NCBI GenBank assembly: GCA_964618855.1
Contig: CAZUCD010000101.1
Coordinates: 1 to 13,920 of the forward strand
DNA length: 13,920 bases
From: CAZUCD01 sp964618855
GTDB lineage: Bacteria > Sumerlaeota > Sumerlaeia > SLMS01 > JANRJK01
Direction of reading: 5' to 3'
A program made the translations under genes and the position numbers. Position 1 is the stretch's first letter. Each line of letters begins with the position of its first letter. The notes beneath the pieces were generated by a model, which had not been told where the DNA came from, searched no databases, and saw only the letters and a list, made by a program, of their open reading frames with translations. Below, one piece after another: positions 6,950-13,920 of this stretch.

Positions 6950-7144
6950 CTACGGGCCGATCACCACGATCAGGCGCCGCCCGGCGGCCTTCGCCAACCG
7001 CGAGTAAAGCGTCGCCAGCGCCGAACCCAAGCGCTGCGCCAGCACGGATAGGGAGTGCCGTGGCCCCCGGGGGCAGGCGCTTCCTGCGTTCCGCCATCCA
7101 CGAACCATCCGATCCCCGATCCCCGAACCAGGACCCTGCATCAT
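6950..7144 (-). CDS. Possible 64-residue ORF overlapping the smc stop
   Basis: A minus-strand ATG overlaps the smc stop (ATGA arrangement) and opens 64 codons. The first part (MMQGPGSGIGDR) has unbiased third codon positions and looks non-coding; the later part (SLSVLAQRLGSALATLYSRL, then AKAAGRRLIVVIGP) is helical-looking and more biased. I recognise no family. It is probably a chance frame in GC-rich DNA and is listed because translational coupling to smc is possible. Confidence 0.15.
   Translation of the reverse strand: MMQGPGSGIGDRMVRGWRNAGSACPRGPRHSLSVLAQRLGSALATLYSRLAKAAGRRLIVVIGP
6972..6991. terminator. Bulged GC-rich hairpin, possible bidirectional terminator
   Basis: GCCGCC (6976-6981) pairs with GGCGGC (6983-6988), and AGG (6972-6974) can extend it against CTT (6989-6991) with C6975 bulged. 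It starts 33 nt after the amidohydrolase stop and lies in a convergent gap. There is no T-tract, so factor-dependent termination would be needed. Confidence 0.3.
7063..7074. repeat. Perfect 12-nt palindrome GCCCCCGGGGGC
   Basis: GCCCCC is directly followed by its reverse complement, GGGGGC. It is 67 nt beyond the smc stop on the transcribed side and might form a GC-rich 3' structure, although as a hairpin it has no spare loop. Confidence 0.4.
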
Positions 7145-10100
7145 CCCGCCGTCGGGGCGAGGAGCCCGCTTTCCTCGATTCGGTCGAACTTCACGCTGAC
7201 CAACTTCGAGATGCCGGGCTCCTGCATCGTCACGCCGTAGATCGAATCCGCGAGGGACATCGTCAGCTTGTTGTGCGTGATGACGAGGAACTGCGTCTCG
7301 CGCGCGAAGTCGCGGACCGCGTTGCAGAACCGCCCGACGTTCACGTCGTCCAGGGGCGCGTCCACCTCGTCCAGGATGCAGATCGGCGAGGGCTTGAACT
7401 GGAACATGGCGAACATCAGCGCCACCGCGGTCAGCGCCTTCTCCCCGCCCGACATCAGCGTGATCGAGCCTCCGATGTTCTTCCCGGGCGGCTGCGCAAA
7501 GATCTCGATCCCCGGCTCGGGCTGCTCCTCGCTCTCGATCAGGATCAGGTCCGCCTTCCCGCCGTTGAACAGCCGCCGGAAAAGCTCGATGAAGTTCTTC
7601 CGGATCGTCTCGTACGCCTCGGTGAAGAGGCGCTTCGTCGTTTCGTCGATCTCCGCGATGGTGGCGCGCAGGGCGTCCTTTGCGGCGATGAGGTCGTCGC
7701 GTTGCGCGGTGAGGAAGTCGAGGCGCTCGCGCGTGGTCGCGTAGTCGGCGATGGCGGCCTCGTTGACGGGGCCGAACTTCTCCGCCTTCTGGCGCAGCGC
7801 GACGACGAGGCCGCGGATTTCCGCCGGGTCGGAGAGCTCCTCGTCGCGGAGCTCCTCGCGGTCGGGCTCGGGTTCGCCGTCCTCATCCGCGCCCTCGCCC
7901 CCGAGGGGCCGCAGCTCGGCGTTCTCCTCCTGCGCGTCGCCGGAGAGCTCCGCGCGGATGTCCCCAATGGCGGCGGCGAACTCGTCGGCCGCCTCGCGCT
8001 CGACGGACTCGATCTGCACGCGGATCTCGATGGCGTGCAGCTCGGCCTCGCGCAGGGCGTTGTCGCGCTCGTTGCGCTCGCGCAGGAGCCCCTGCGAGGC
8101 GGAGCGGCGGCGCGACGTCTCGCGGGCCAGCTCCTCGTTCGCGGAGGCCATCGCGGACGCGCGCTGCTCCAGCTCCTCGCGCTCGCGCGCCAGGCGGGCC
8201 ACCTGGCCCTCGCACTCCTCGCGCTCGATGCCGATGTGCTCGATCTCGGAGGAGAGCGCGGCGGCGTGGCGGGAGCGCTCGGCCTGGTCGTGGCGTGCGC
8301 GCTCGCGCTCGGCGCGGCGCTCGGCGAGCTTGGCGAGCGCGGCGGATAGGCGCTCGCGCATCGCGCCGATCTCGGCGCGGAGCTGCGCCGTCGCGTCGGC
8401 GAGGCGCTCCGCGCGCGTGCGCGCATCGCCCAGCCCGAGCTCCCCGTCCTCCAATCGCCCGCGCGCGGCCGCCTCGAGCGCCGCGATCTCGTCCAGCCCC
8501 GCGTTGGCGCGCTCGATCCCCTCGGTGTGCCGGTGCGCGTCCTGGCGCTGCTGGAGGAGCCGCGCCTCTGCGACCGCGGCGGCGTTGCGCTTCTCCCGGC
8601 GGCGGACGTCCGCCGCCTGCGCGTCGCGCTCCGCGCGGGCCTCCGCCATTTGCAGCTCGTGGATGCGCGCCTGGAGCTCCCCGCTCCGCGCGTGCAGCGC
8701 CCCGGCCCGGTCCCGCGCCGCGCGCAGCTCCTCGCGCAGCGCCTCGAGCCGGCGCTCGCCCTCGGCCTTCGCCGTGCGCAGCTCCCCGAGCTCGCGCGCC
8801 CGCGACAGCAGCCCGCGCGTCTTGTGCGAACCGCCGGAGAGCACCCCGCGCGGGTTCACGATGTCCCCCTGGAGCGATACGTAGCGCTGCCGCATCCCGT
8901 CGCGCTCCAGCCCGACGGCGACATCCAGCGTCTCCACCACGATCGTGTTGCCGAAGAGGTACTTCACCGCGGGCTCGATCGCCGCGTCGTACTTCACGAG
9001 GTTGCGCGCGAGGCCGATCACGCCCCGCCGCCCCAGCACCGCGTCGATCCCGTGCGAGCCGAAGTCCGAGTGCAGGAAGTCCAGCGGCAGGAACGTCGCC
9101 CTGCCAAAGTTGCCGCGCTTGAGGAACTCGATCGCCGCCTTCGCGGAATCCACCGTCCGCGTCACGATGTCCTGCAGGTCCCCGCCCAGCGCGACCTCCA
9201 TCGCCACGTCGTACTGCCCCGGCACCTCGACCAGGTTCGACACCACGCCGACGATCCCGTGGAGCTGCTTCTTCTGCGACGCGACCATGACCTCCTTCAC
9301 GCCGCGGAAGTAGCCCTCGTAGTTGTCCTCGAGCTCCTGGAGCGCGTGCAGGCGGGAGGACGTCTGCTGGAGCTCGCGCGCGAGCCGGTCGGTGCGCTCG
9401 GCGAGTTCGTCGCGCGTCTTCTCCCCCGCGCCGATCTCCTCCATGAGCGATTTGCGCTCGGCCTGCGCCGCGGACAGTTCGCCGCGCAATTGCTCGACGC
9501 GCGCGCGCTGCGCGTTCGCCTCCTCGTCGGCGCGCGCCGCCTCCGCGGCCAGTTCGCGCTGCTGCTGCTCGTGAGCCGCGCGTTCCGCCTCGATCTTCTC
9601 GATCAGGGCGCGCGCGACGCGCGCCTCGTTCTCCAGCGCGTTGCGCTTGGCCTGGAGCGTGGAAAGCTCCGCGCGGACCGCGGCGATGTCGCGCTCGCGC
9701 GAGCCGAGGCTCCGCCGCAGCTCGTCGAGCGTCCGCGCACCCGCCTCCAGCTCGCCCTCCCTCTCCCCCAGCGCGCCCGCGATCGCGGAGGCGTCGGCCT
9801 CCAGCGTGCCGAGCGTCTGCGACACGATCTCCTCGCGCGCGGCGGCGCTGCGCGACTCGCGCTCGATCGCGGCAAGCCGGTCGTGCGCCGCGCCCCGCCG
9901 CTGCTCAAGGAGCTCGATCCTGTGCCGCTCGCGCTCGAGCTGCACCTGCCGCTCGTGGCGCTGCTGCTGGAGCTCCTGGAACTCGCGCTGGATGTCCTCG
10001 CTGCGGCGCGCGCTCTCGGCGAGCTGCGCCTCCGCCTGCGCGAGCGCCGCGGCCGCCGCCTCGAACGCGTCGCGCGCCGCCGCGAACCGCGCCTCCGCCT

Positions 10101-10833
10101 CCCCGCGCTGCGCCGCGAGTGCATCGTGCCGCAGGAGGAGCGAGCGCTTCTGCAGCCGCCGCAGCCTCCGCGTCAGCCGCCGGAAACGCTCCGCCTTGCG
10201 CGCCTGCCGGTACAGCGAGCGGCAGTTCCTGTCCACCTCGCTGATGTGGTCGAACAGCCGCAGCAGGTCCTCCTCCGTGCGCACCAGCTTGCGCATCGTC
10301 TCCTCGCGCCTCGCCTTGTAGCGCGAGATGCCCGCCGCCTCCTCGAAGATCTCCCGCCGCTGCTCCGGCTTCGCCGCAACCATCTCCCCGATGCGGCCCT
10401 GCTCGATGATCGAGTAGCCGTCCGACCCGAGCCCCGTGTCCATGAACAGGTCGTGGACGTCGCGCATGCGGCAGTTTGCCTTGTTGATCAGGTAGTGCGA
10501 GTCCCCGTTGGCGAAGAGGCGGCGGCCGACCTGCACCTCGTGGTGGTCCGTCTTGAGCGTGCCCGCCGCGTTGTCGCACGTGAGCGTCACCTGAGCCATC
10601 CCGGCGGCCTTGTGCCCCGCGGAGCCCCGGAAGAGCACGTCCCCCATCTTCCCGCCGCGCAGCGCCTTCGCGCTCGTCTCACCCAGCACCCACCGGATGC
10701 CGTCCAGCACGTTTGATTTCCCGCAGCCGTTCGGGCCGACGACGACCGTCACGCCCTCCAGGAAATCGATCGTGGTCTTGTGGTGGAAACTCTTGAAGCC
10801 TTGGAGTTCAAGCCTCTGCAGGAAACGGGCCAT
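7141..10833 (-). CDS. smc: Chromosome segregation/condensation ATPase SMC
   Basis: The 1230-residue length is typical of bacterial SMC. The N-terminal head carries the Walker A loop GPNGCGKSN (33-41) and begins MARFLQRLELQGFKSF, the classic SMC opening, which is why the ATG at 10831-10833 was chosen over an in-frame start 69 nt upstream. Long coiled coils (about 170-500 and 670-960) flank a hinge at about 504-667 that includes GVVSNLVEV and RYVSLQGDIVNPRGVLSGG. The C-terminal head has the ABC signature LMSGGEKALTA (about 1124), Walker B ICILDEVDAPLDD and an ITHNK switch motif. SMC dimers with ScpA and ScpB organise and help segregate the chromosome; neither partner gene is in this window. An acidic Pro/Glu-rich stretch at about 963-996 interrupts the end of the second coiled coil. 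No clear Shine-Dalgarno precedes the start. Confidence 0.97.
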   Translation of the reverse strand: MARFLQRLELQGFKSFHHKTTIDFLEGVTVVVGPNGCGKSNVLDGIRWVLGETSAKALRGGKMGDVLFRGSAGHKAAGMAQVTLTCDNAAGTLKTDHHEVQVGRRLFANGDSHYLINKANCRMRDVHDLFMDTGLGSDGYSIIEQGRIGEMVAAKPEQRREIFEEAAGISRYKARREETMRKLVRTEEDLLRLFDHISEVDRNCRSLYRQARKAERFRRLTRRLRRLQKRSLLLRHDALAAQRGEAEARFAAARDAFEAAAAALAQAEAQLAESARRSEDIQREFQELQQQRHERQVQLERERHRIELLEQRRGAAHDRLAAIERESRSAAAREEIVSQTLGTLEADASAIAGALGEREGELEAGARTLDELRRSLGSRERDIAAVRAELSTLQAKRNALENEARVARALIEKIEAERAAHEQQQRELAAEAARADEEANAQRARVEQLRGELSAAQAERKSLMEEIGAGEKTRDELAERTDRLARELQQTSSRLHALQELEDNYEGYFRGVKEVMVASQKKQLHGIVGVVSNLVEVPGQYDVAMEVALGGDLQDIVTRTVDSAKAAIEFLKRGNFGRATFLPLDFLHSDFGSHGIDAVLGRRGVIGLARNLVKYDAAIEPAVKYLFGNTIVVETLDVAVGLERDGMRQRYVSLQGDIVNPRGVLSGGSHKTRGLLSRARELGELRTAKAEGERRLEALREELRAARDRAGALHARSGELQARIHELQMAEARAERDAQAADVRRREKRNAAAVAEARLLQQRQDAHRHTEGIERANAGLDEIAALEAAARGRLEDGELGLGDARTRAERLADATAQLRAEIGAMRERLSAALAKLAERRAERERARHDQAERSRHAAALSSEIEHIGIEREECEGQVARLAREREELEQRASAMASANEELARETSRRRSASQGLLRERNERDNALREAELHAIEIRVQIESVEREAADEFAAAIGDIRAELSGDAQEENAELRPLGGEGADEDGEPEPDREELRDEELSDPAEIRGLVVALRQKAEKFGPVNEAAIADYATTRERLDFLTAQRDDLIAAKDALRATIAEIDETTKRLFTEAYETIRKNFIELFRRLFNGGKADLILIESEEQPEPGIEIFAQPPGKNIGGSITLMSGGEKALTAVALMFAMFQFKPSPICILDEVDAPLDDVNVGRFCNAVRDFARETQFLVITHNKLTMSLADSIYGVTMQEPGISKLVSVKFDRIEESGLLAPTAG

Positions 10834-11031
10834 GGCACGGGAGCAGCCGGAACGGGATGTCGAAACGGGGAATGAGAACACCCCGGCAGGGCCGCCATGC
10901 AAGCGCGAATTGCGCGGCGGCGATGCTGTGGAAAAGTGCGCGGGGGGGAGGCGCGCGCCATGCTGGACATCGCGTGCGGCGCGGCGGATGCTGTTCGGAG
11001 ATAGGCAACCCGATAGGAGACCCCGACGGCA
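10834..11031. promoter_or_regulatory. Divergent intergenic region between smc and membrane protein A
   Basis: These 198 nt lie between the divergent smc and membrane-protein genes and should contain both promoters. No -35/-10 pair is convincing by eye. Overlapping open frames on both strands here are GC-bias shadows. Confidence 0.5.
11015..11020 (+). promoter_or_regulatory. Ribosome binding site for the TTG-started gene
   Basis: AGGAGA is 11 nt upstream of the TTG at 11032. It supports that non-ATG start; the first in-frame ATGs otherwise fall inside a membrane helix. Confidence 0.5.
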
Positions 11032-12195
11032 TTGGCGCTGACCCCCTCATCGGCAGATGCCCCGCGCCCCCGCTTCTCCACCGCGGAGCGCGCCGTCGAT
11101 CCGCTGCTTGCGGAGGAGGACACGAACTTCTGCTACCGCGAATTCGTCGCGTCCGGGCGCGGGGCGGGCCTGCGGGGCAGACTGGATTTCGGTCGGCCCG
11201 GCGAATGGCTCACCCTCGGGTTGTTCATGGTGTTGATGGGGACGGTGCTGCTGGCGCAATGGCCCGTCACCATCGGGGTCGTGCTGATCGCCGGCTCGGT
11301 GCTGCTCGGGGAGGTTCGGGCGCTGGCGAACCGGACGGCTTGGGCGAGGCGCCTGTTCCCGTGGGCCTTTGACGGTGGAGTGGTGGACCGAGGGCTTGGC
11401 CCACGGCAACTCGGCGCGCTGTGGGAAGCGGGGGCGCCCCCGCGCGACATGGTCGTCGCCGAGTACCTCGCGCTGCGGTCGAAGCAGCGCGTCCGCCTGC
11501 TGTGGATTGCGCTCGGCCTCCACGCCGTGGTGGGTGCCATCATCGCTGCGGCGAGTCCGCATCACTGGGCCACCGCGGTCGTCATGCTCCTCGCCGGCGC
11601 GGCATTTGCCGCGACTGCAGGGAGGCCGTCGCTCGCCCTGGACTTCCGCCGCTTCCTGCGAAGTCGCTACGATGCGATCCTCCTGGCCCGCATGAGCGCG
11701 GCCCCGATGAAGGGCCTGATACGCGACCTTCGCGGACCGGACGCGGACTCGATCCATGGCGGCCTTGCCTATGCGGCAGTCTACCTGGCCCTGATTGCGA
11801 CGTGCTGCTTTGTCCCCGCGATTCTGGAGTCGGTTGCCTACCTCACCAGCGTGGCAACCGGGGGCGGGGCGCATCCCGCGACGGGGTTCTCCGTGTTTTG
11901 GGTTGTGATACTGGCGGGAGTGGCGGCCTCCATCCGGAAGTGGAGTTCGTACATGGAACAGGCTGCCAGATCCAACCTCGCCTCCCAAATCAACTCCGCG
12001 ATCGTGCTTCTCCACATCGACCGGGCTGCTGCGGAGAACTGGGACGCCGACGCGGAGAGATGGCTGGCATGGTACCTGAGCGCCTCCCGCGACCCTTCCG
12101 CCCCGGCCCCCGAGTTCGACGAGTGGAGCCGCGGATGGGTGGCGGGCCGGTCGCCGCAATTGGTGCCTCCCAAGAAGTACGTCCCCGCCAAGTGA
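11032..12195 (+). CDS. Uncharacterised six-TM membrane protein A
   Basis: I do not recognise this 387-residue family. The start is a TTG behind AGGAGA. Hydrophobic segments at about 58-75, 78-95, 155-173, 178-196, 245-270 and 285-301 give three hairpin pairs. A conserved hydrophilic block follows TM2 (131-151, W-E-A-G onward to EYLALRSK), an F--F----Y----L-R segment follows TM4 (about 205-221), and a C-terminal motif lies at 338-363 (DADAERWLAW, then SASRDPSAPAPE-D). All three recur in the next gene, and the first and last align without gaps. The C-terminal tail is long, charged and presumably soluble. Transport, signalling or scaffolding cannot be told apart from sequence; no transporter or enzyme motif is visible. 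It lies 85 nt before its paralogue and divergent from smc, with no clear functional link to either flank. Confidence 0.8.
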   Translation: MALTPSSADAPRPRFSTAERAVDPLLAEEDTNFCYREFVASGRGAGLRGRLDFGRPGEWLTLGLFMVLMGTVLLAQWPVTIGVVLIAGSVLLGEVRALANRTAWARRLFPWAFDGGVVDRGLGPRQLGALWEAGAPPRDMVVAEYLALRSKQRVRLLWIALGLHAVVGAIIAAASPHHWATAVVMLLAGAAFAATAGRPSLALDFRRFLRSRYDAILLARMSAAPMKGLIRDLRGPDADSIHGGLAYAAVYLALIATCCFVPAILESVAYLTSVATGGGAHPATGFSVFWVVILAGVAASIRKWSSYMEQAARSNLASQINSAIVLLHIDRAAAENWDADAERWLAWYLSASRDPSAPAPEFDEWSRGWVAGRSPQLVPPKKYVPAK

Positions 12196-12270
12196 TGCTC
12201 GCGAAAGCCGCGGCAACTGCGCGCTCGGACTCGACCACCCGAGAGCCCATCCGCACCAGTCCCACCATCG

Positions 12271-12275
12271 GGAGG
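12271..12275 (+). promoter_or_regulatory. Ribosome binding site for membrane protein B
   Basis: GGAGG lies 5 nt before the ATG at 12281, giving strong support for that start. Confidence 0.65.
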
Positions 12276-12280
12276 CCGGA

Positions 12281-13375
12281 ATGCACCAACACGATGGATC
12301 GCCAAAGGACACCGAGCCCCTCTTCGGGGAGGCGCACTCGAACGCGCTTTGGCAGTGGATCCGCACGGAGTGTCCGCCGAGGGTGGAGCGCGTCATGGCG
12401 GGCGTCAGCGCCTCGAACGCCGCCGGCTGGGCCATCCTGGTCTTCGTGCTGGCAAGGCTCGCCAGTTATGGCTGGATCATGCCCTACGTGCTCGCGGCGA
12501 TGGGGGTGGCGGCCACGGTTTGGTTCGCCATTCGGCTCCGCAGGTGGATGCGCCAAAAGTCGCGAGCCGTGGAGGGGATCGAGGTCGAGCCCGATCCGCG
12601 CACGCCGGACGGCATGGCACGGGCGATGTGGCTCGCGGGCCTGCCCGCCCGGGAAATCGCGGTCTGCGAGTACCTTCTGCTTCGCGACAAGAATGGACCG
12701 ACGGACCTTCGGTGGGCTTTTGGCCTGGCGACGTTCTTCATGTGCCTCGCCGTCTGGGCGCTTGCCGGTGCTGAGGCGTGGGCTGCGCTTGTGCTCGGCA
12801 CATCGTGGCTGGCCGCGATCCTCGCCATCGGCGGTTCCTCCCGAAACTTCAGTTTCGAGTCGTTCGTGCACACGACATACGCGCCGCGCATCGAGTCCCG
12901 CCTGCGCGCTGTCGTGCCCGAGTCGGAGTGGGTGCATCTTCCGGGGACCGTTCCGACCGGCGGGCGCTCCATGCGCGTCCCCAATGCGAAGGAGGCGCTT
13001 GTCGCTGCGGCCATCATCGCATGCATCGTGATTCCACCCCTGCGGGCGTTCATCTTCTCCAAGGTTCCCGTCGTGTTCCTTGCTTCCGGCGCCCTGGTCG
13101 CGGGCGGCCTCGCGAATCGTCGCGGCGGTCCGCTCGCGACGCAGAGGGCGCACGCGGAACTGCACGACTCCCTGCGGCGCGCCACCATCGTCGTCGAGTG
13201 GGAGCAGCAGGCCCGCACGGGGCTTGATGCCGATGCGGCGAGGGTGCTCGCCTGGCGCTTCAGTGCGATGCGCGACCCGAACGCGCCGTGTCCGGAGCGC
13301 GACCCTTCCGCCGGGTTCACGACCCCGGCGATTGCGGCGTATCCAAGGGCGTTCCCTCCAAAAACACCAGCCTAG
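12281..13375 (+). CDS. Uncharacterised six-TM membrane protein B, paralogue of A
   Basis: This 364-residue protein has the same plan as its upstream neighbour: hydrophobic segments at about 45-63, 66-84, 144-162, 165-183, 239-258 and 261-279. The post-TM2 block at 117-137 (WLAGLPAREIAVCEYLLLR-K) matches protein A residues 131-151 at 12 of 21 positions. The C-terminal block at 316-341 (DADAARVLAW, then SAMRDPNAPCPE-D) matches A residues 338-363 at 18 of 26. The transmembrane segments themselves are poorly conserved, so selection appears to act on the soluble motifs. It follows A by 85 nt on the same strand, probably one transcript from an ancient tandem duplication. Its last 59 nt overlap the convergent rsmD 3' end. 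I do not recognise the family and propose no function beyond a possible A-B complex. Confidence 0.8.
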   Translation: MHQHDGSPKDTEPLFGEAHSNALWQWIRTECPPRVERVMAGVSASNAAGWAILVFVLARLASYGWIMPYVLAAMGVAATVWFAIRLRRWMRQKSRAVEGIEVEPDPRTPDGMARAMWLAGLPAREIAVCEYLLLRDKNGPTDLRWAFGLATFFMCLAVWALAGAEAWAALVLGTSWLAAILAIGGSSRNFSFESFVHTTYAPRIESRLRAVVPESEWVHLPGTVPTGGRSMRVPNAKEALVAAAIIACIVIPPLRAFIFSKVPVVFLASGALVAGGLANRRGGPLATQRAHAELHDSLRRATIVVEWEQQARTGLDADAARVLAWRFSAMRDPNAPCPERDPSAGFTTPAIAAYPRAFPPKTPA

Positions 13376-13907
13376 TAATCCCGTATTCCCGGTCGTCCAC
13401 GACTTTCCATCCCTCCAATTCCGGCAGTGGTTCCTCGATGTGAATCTCGGCGATGGCGAGCGGGGTTCGGTCGGTCGAGAGCAGTGGCGCGAGCTCTGCG
13501 GACTCGATGCATTTCCACGCGAGGCCGCTGTGGTAGGGGGGCATCAGGAAGATGTCGGTGAAACCCCCCTGCGGCGCCGGCAGGGTCGAAAGTGCCCCCG
13601 GAGTCTCGCCACGCACAAGGCGCGACGAAGCCTCGAACCGCAGCTTTGCGATGTTGCGCCGTATCGCGTCGCAGGCGGGGGCGGCGGGCTCGACGAAGGT
13701 GGCGTGGACCGCGCCGCGGCTGATGGCCTCCAGCCCGACGGCGCCGCTCCCCGCGAAGGCGTCGAGCACCCGCGCGCCCGGCATCCGCTCGCGCACGATG
13801 TTGAAGAGCGACTCGCGCACGCGGTCGCGCAGGGGGCGCGTGTCGAGGCCCTCGGGCGTGGCGAGGTGCGCGCCGCGCCGCGTGCCCGCGATGATCCGCA
13901 GCGTCAT
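13317..13907 (-). CDS. rsmD: 16S rRNA (guanine966-N2)-methyltransferase RsmD
   Basis: The 196-residue product matches RsmD in length and order. It opens LRIIAGTRRG, then has TRPLRDRVRESLFNI (23-37), the SAM-binding motif I VLDAFAGSGAVGLEAISRGA (47-66), FVE (71-73), and a C-terminal YGITRL (175-180). RsmD uses S-adenosylmethionine to methylate N2 of G966 of 16S rRNA during 30S assembly. Motif IV, normally (D/N)PP(Y/F), reads LMPPY (121-125), with Met at position 122. About 12 residues follow the usual C-terminal 'YG-T-L--' block and overlap the convergent membrane gene. I chose the ATG at 13905-13907; a GTG at 13916 would add three residues. The reading frame is open to the window edge, so a still longer start cannot be fully excluded. 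Confidence 0.9.
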   Translation of the reverse strand: MTLRIIAGTRRGAHLATPEGLDTRPLRDRVRESLFNIVRERMPGARVLDAFAGSGAVGLEAISRGAVHATFVEPAAPACDAIRRNIAKLRFEASSRLVRGETPGALSTLPAPQGGFTDIFLMPPYHSGLAWKCIESAELAPLLSTDRTPLAIAEIHIEEPLPELEGWKVVDDREYGITRLVFLEGTPLDTPQSPGS

Positions 13908-13920
13908 CCGCGCCACCCCG

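Larger units (their letters stand above)
6940..7140. other. Convergent intergenic region with GC-rich hairpins
   Basis: This 201-nt gap separates the converging amidohydrolase and smc genes. It contains a bulged stem at 6972-6991 and a perfect 12-nt palindrome at 7063-7074, but neither has a T-run of intrinsic-terminator quality. A short minus-strand frame (6950-7144) overlaps the smc stop by 4 nt, but its support is weak. Confidence 0.6.

Noticed and set aside
7060..8349. Long plus-strand open frame (429 codons) opposite smc
   Set aside because: It is antisense to the well-supported smc coiled coil; its Arg/Leu/Val-rich product follows from the third-position GC bias of smc, and it has no recognisable domain.
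8527..10716. 729-codon plus-strand open frame opposite smc
   Set aside because: It is a shadow of the smc hinge and coiled coils, rich in Leu and Arg with no family motifs. SMC motifs on the other strand are unambiguous.
10834..10902. Upstream start of smc adding 23 residues
   Set aside because: SMC proteins characteristically begin with the MxxLxxLELxGFKSF pattern, which matches the ATG at 10831-10833.
1..13920. CRISPR arrays, tRNA, rRNA, insertion sequences or prophage genes
   Set aside because: None was seen: no regularly spaced repeat-spacer set, cloverleaf-like pattern, transposase motif or phage structural gene.

Overview
This is a GC-rich chromosomal window from a Gram-negative (diderm) bacterium. 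An LptC/LptA-type lipopolysaccharide-transport pair implies an outer membrane. A eukaryotic-like Ser/Thr kinase, tandem exported amidohydrolases and a large bacterial SMC would suit a Planctomycetota/PVC-type or candidate-phylum genome, but the sequence alone does not fix the phylum. Third codon positions are strongly GC-biased, so long antisense shadow ORFs are common and were not called. I see no tRNA, rRNA, CRISPR, insertion sequence or phage gene.

Layout. Bases 1-384 hold no convincing gene, but contain a diverged 32-nt direct repeat at exactly 60-nt spacing and several small inverted repeats. Bases 385-2249 (+) hold a translationally coupled pair: a LptC-like anchored periplasmic protein and a protein with two OstA/LptA-type modules. 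Bases 2250-2952 form a 703-nt gap, AT-richer than its surroundings in its first 450 nt. It contains a cluster of near-consensus DnaA boxes, a hairpin and a perfect inverted repeat, so it is a candidate replication-origin-like or regulatory region. Bases 2953-4104 (+) encode a Ser/Thr kinase tethered by a Pro/Ala/Glu-rich linker to a membrane segment at its extreme C-terminus. Bases 4166-6939 (+) encode two overlapping exported amidohydrolase paralogues; the first keeps the metal-binding HxH and the second has lost it.

Bases 7141-10833 (-) encode a full-length SMC chromosome-condensation ATPase, convergent with the amidohydrolases. Bases 11032-12195 and 12281-13375 (+), divergent from smc, encode two six-TM membrane proteins with no family I recognise. 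They are clearly paralogous to each other, sharing two ungapped cytosolic-type motifs. Bases 13317-13907 (-) encode the 16S rRNA methyltransferase RsmD, whose catalytic (D/N)PP(Y/F) motif reads MPPY and whose 3' end overlaps the preceding membrane-protein gene by 59 nt.

The genes fall into separate functional blocks (envelope transport, signalling, exported hydrolases, chromosome organisation, rRNA modification) rather than one pathway. The best candidates for undescribed biology are the tandem six-TM paralogues, the DnaA-box-like gap, and the active/degenerate amidohydrolase pair.
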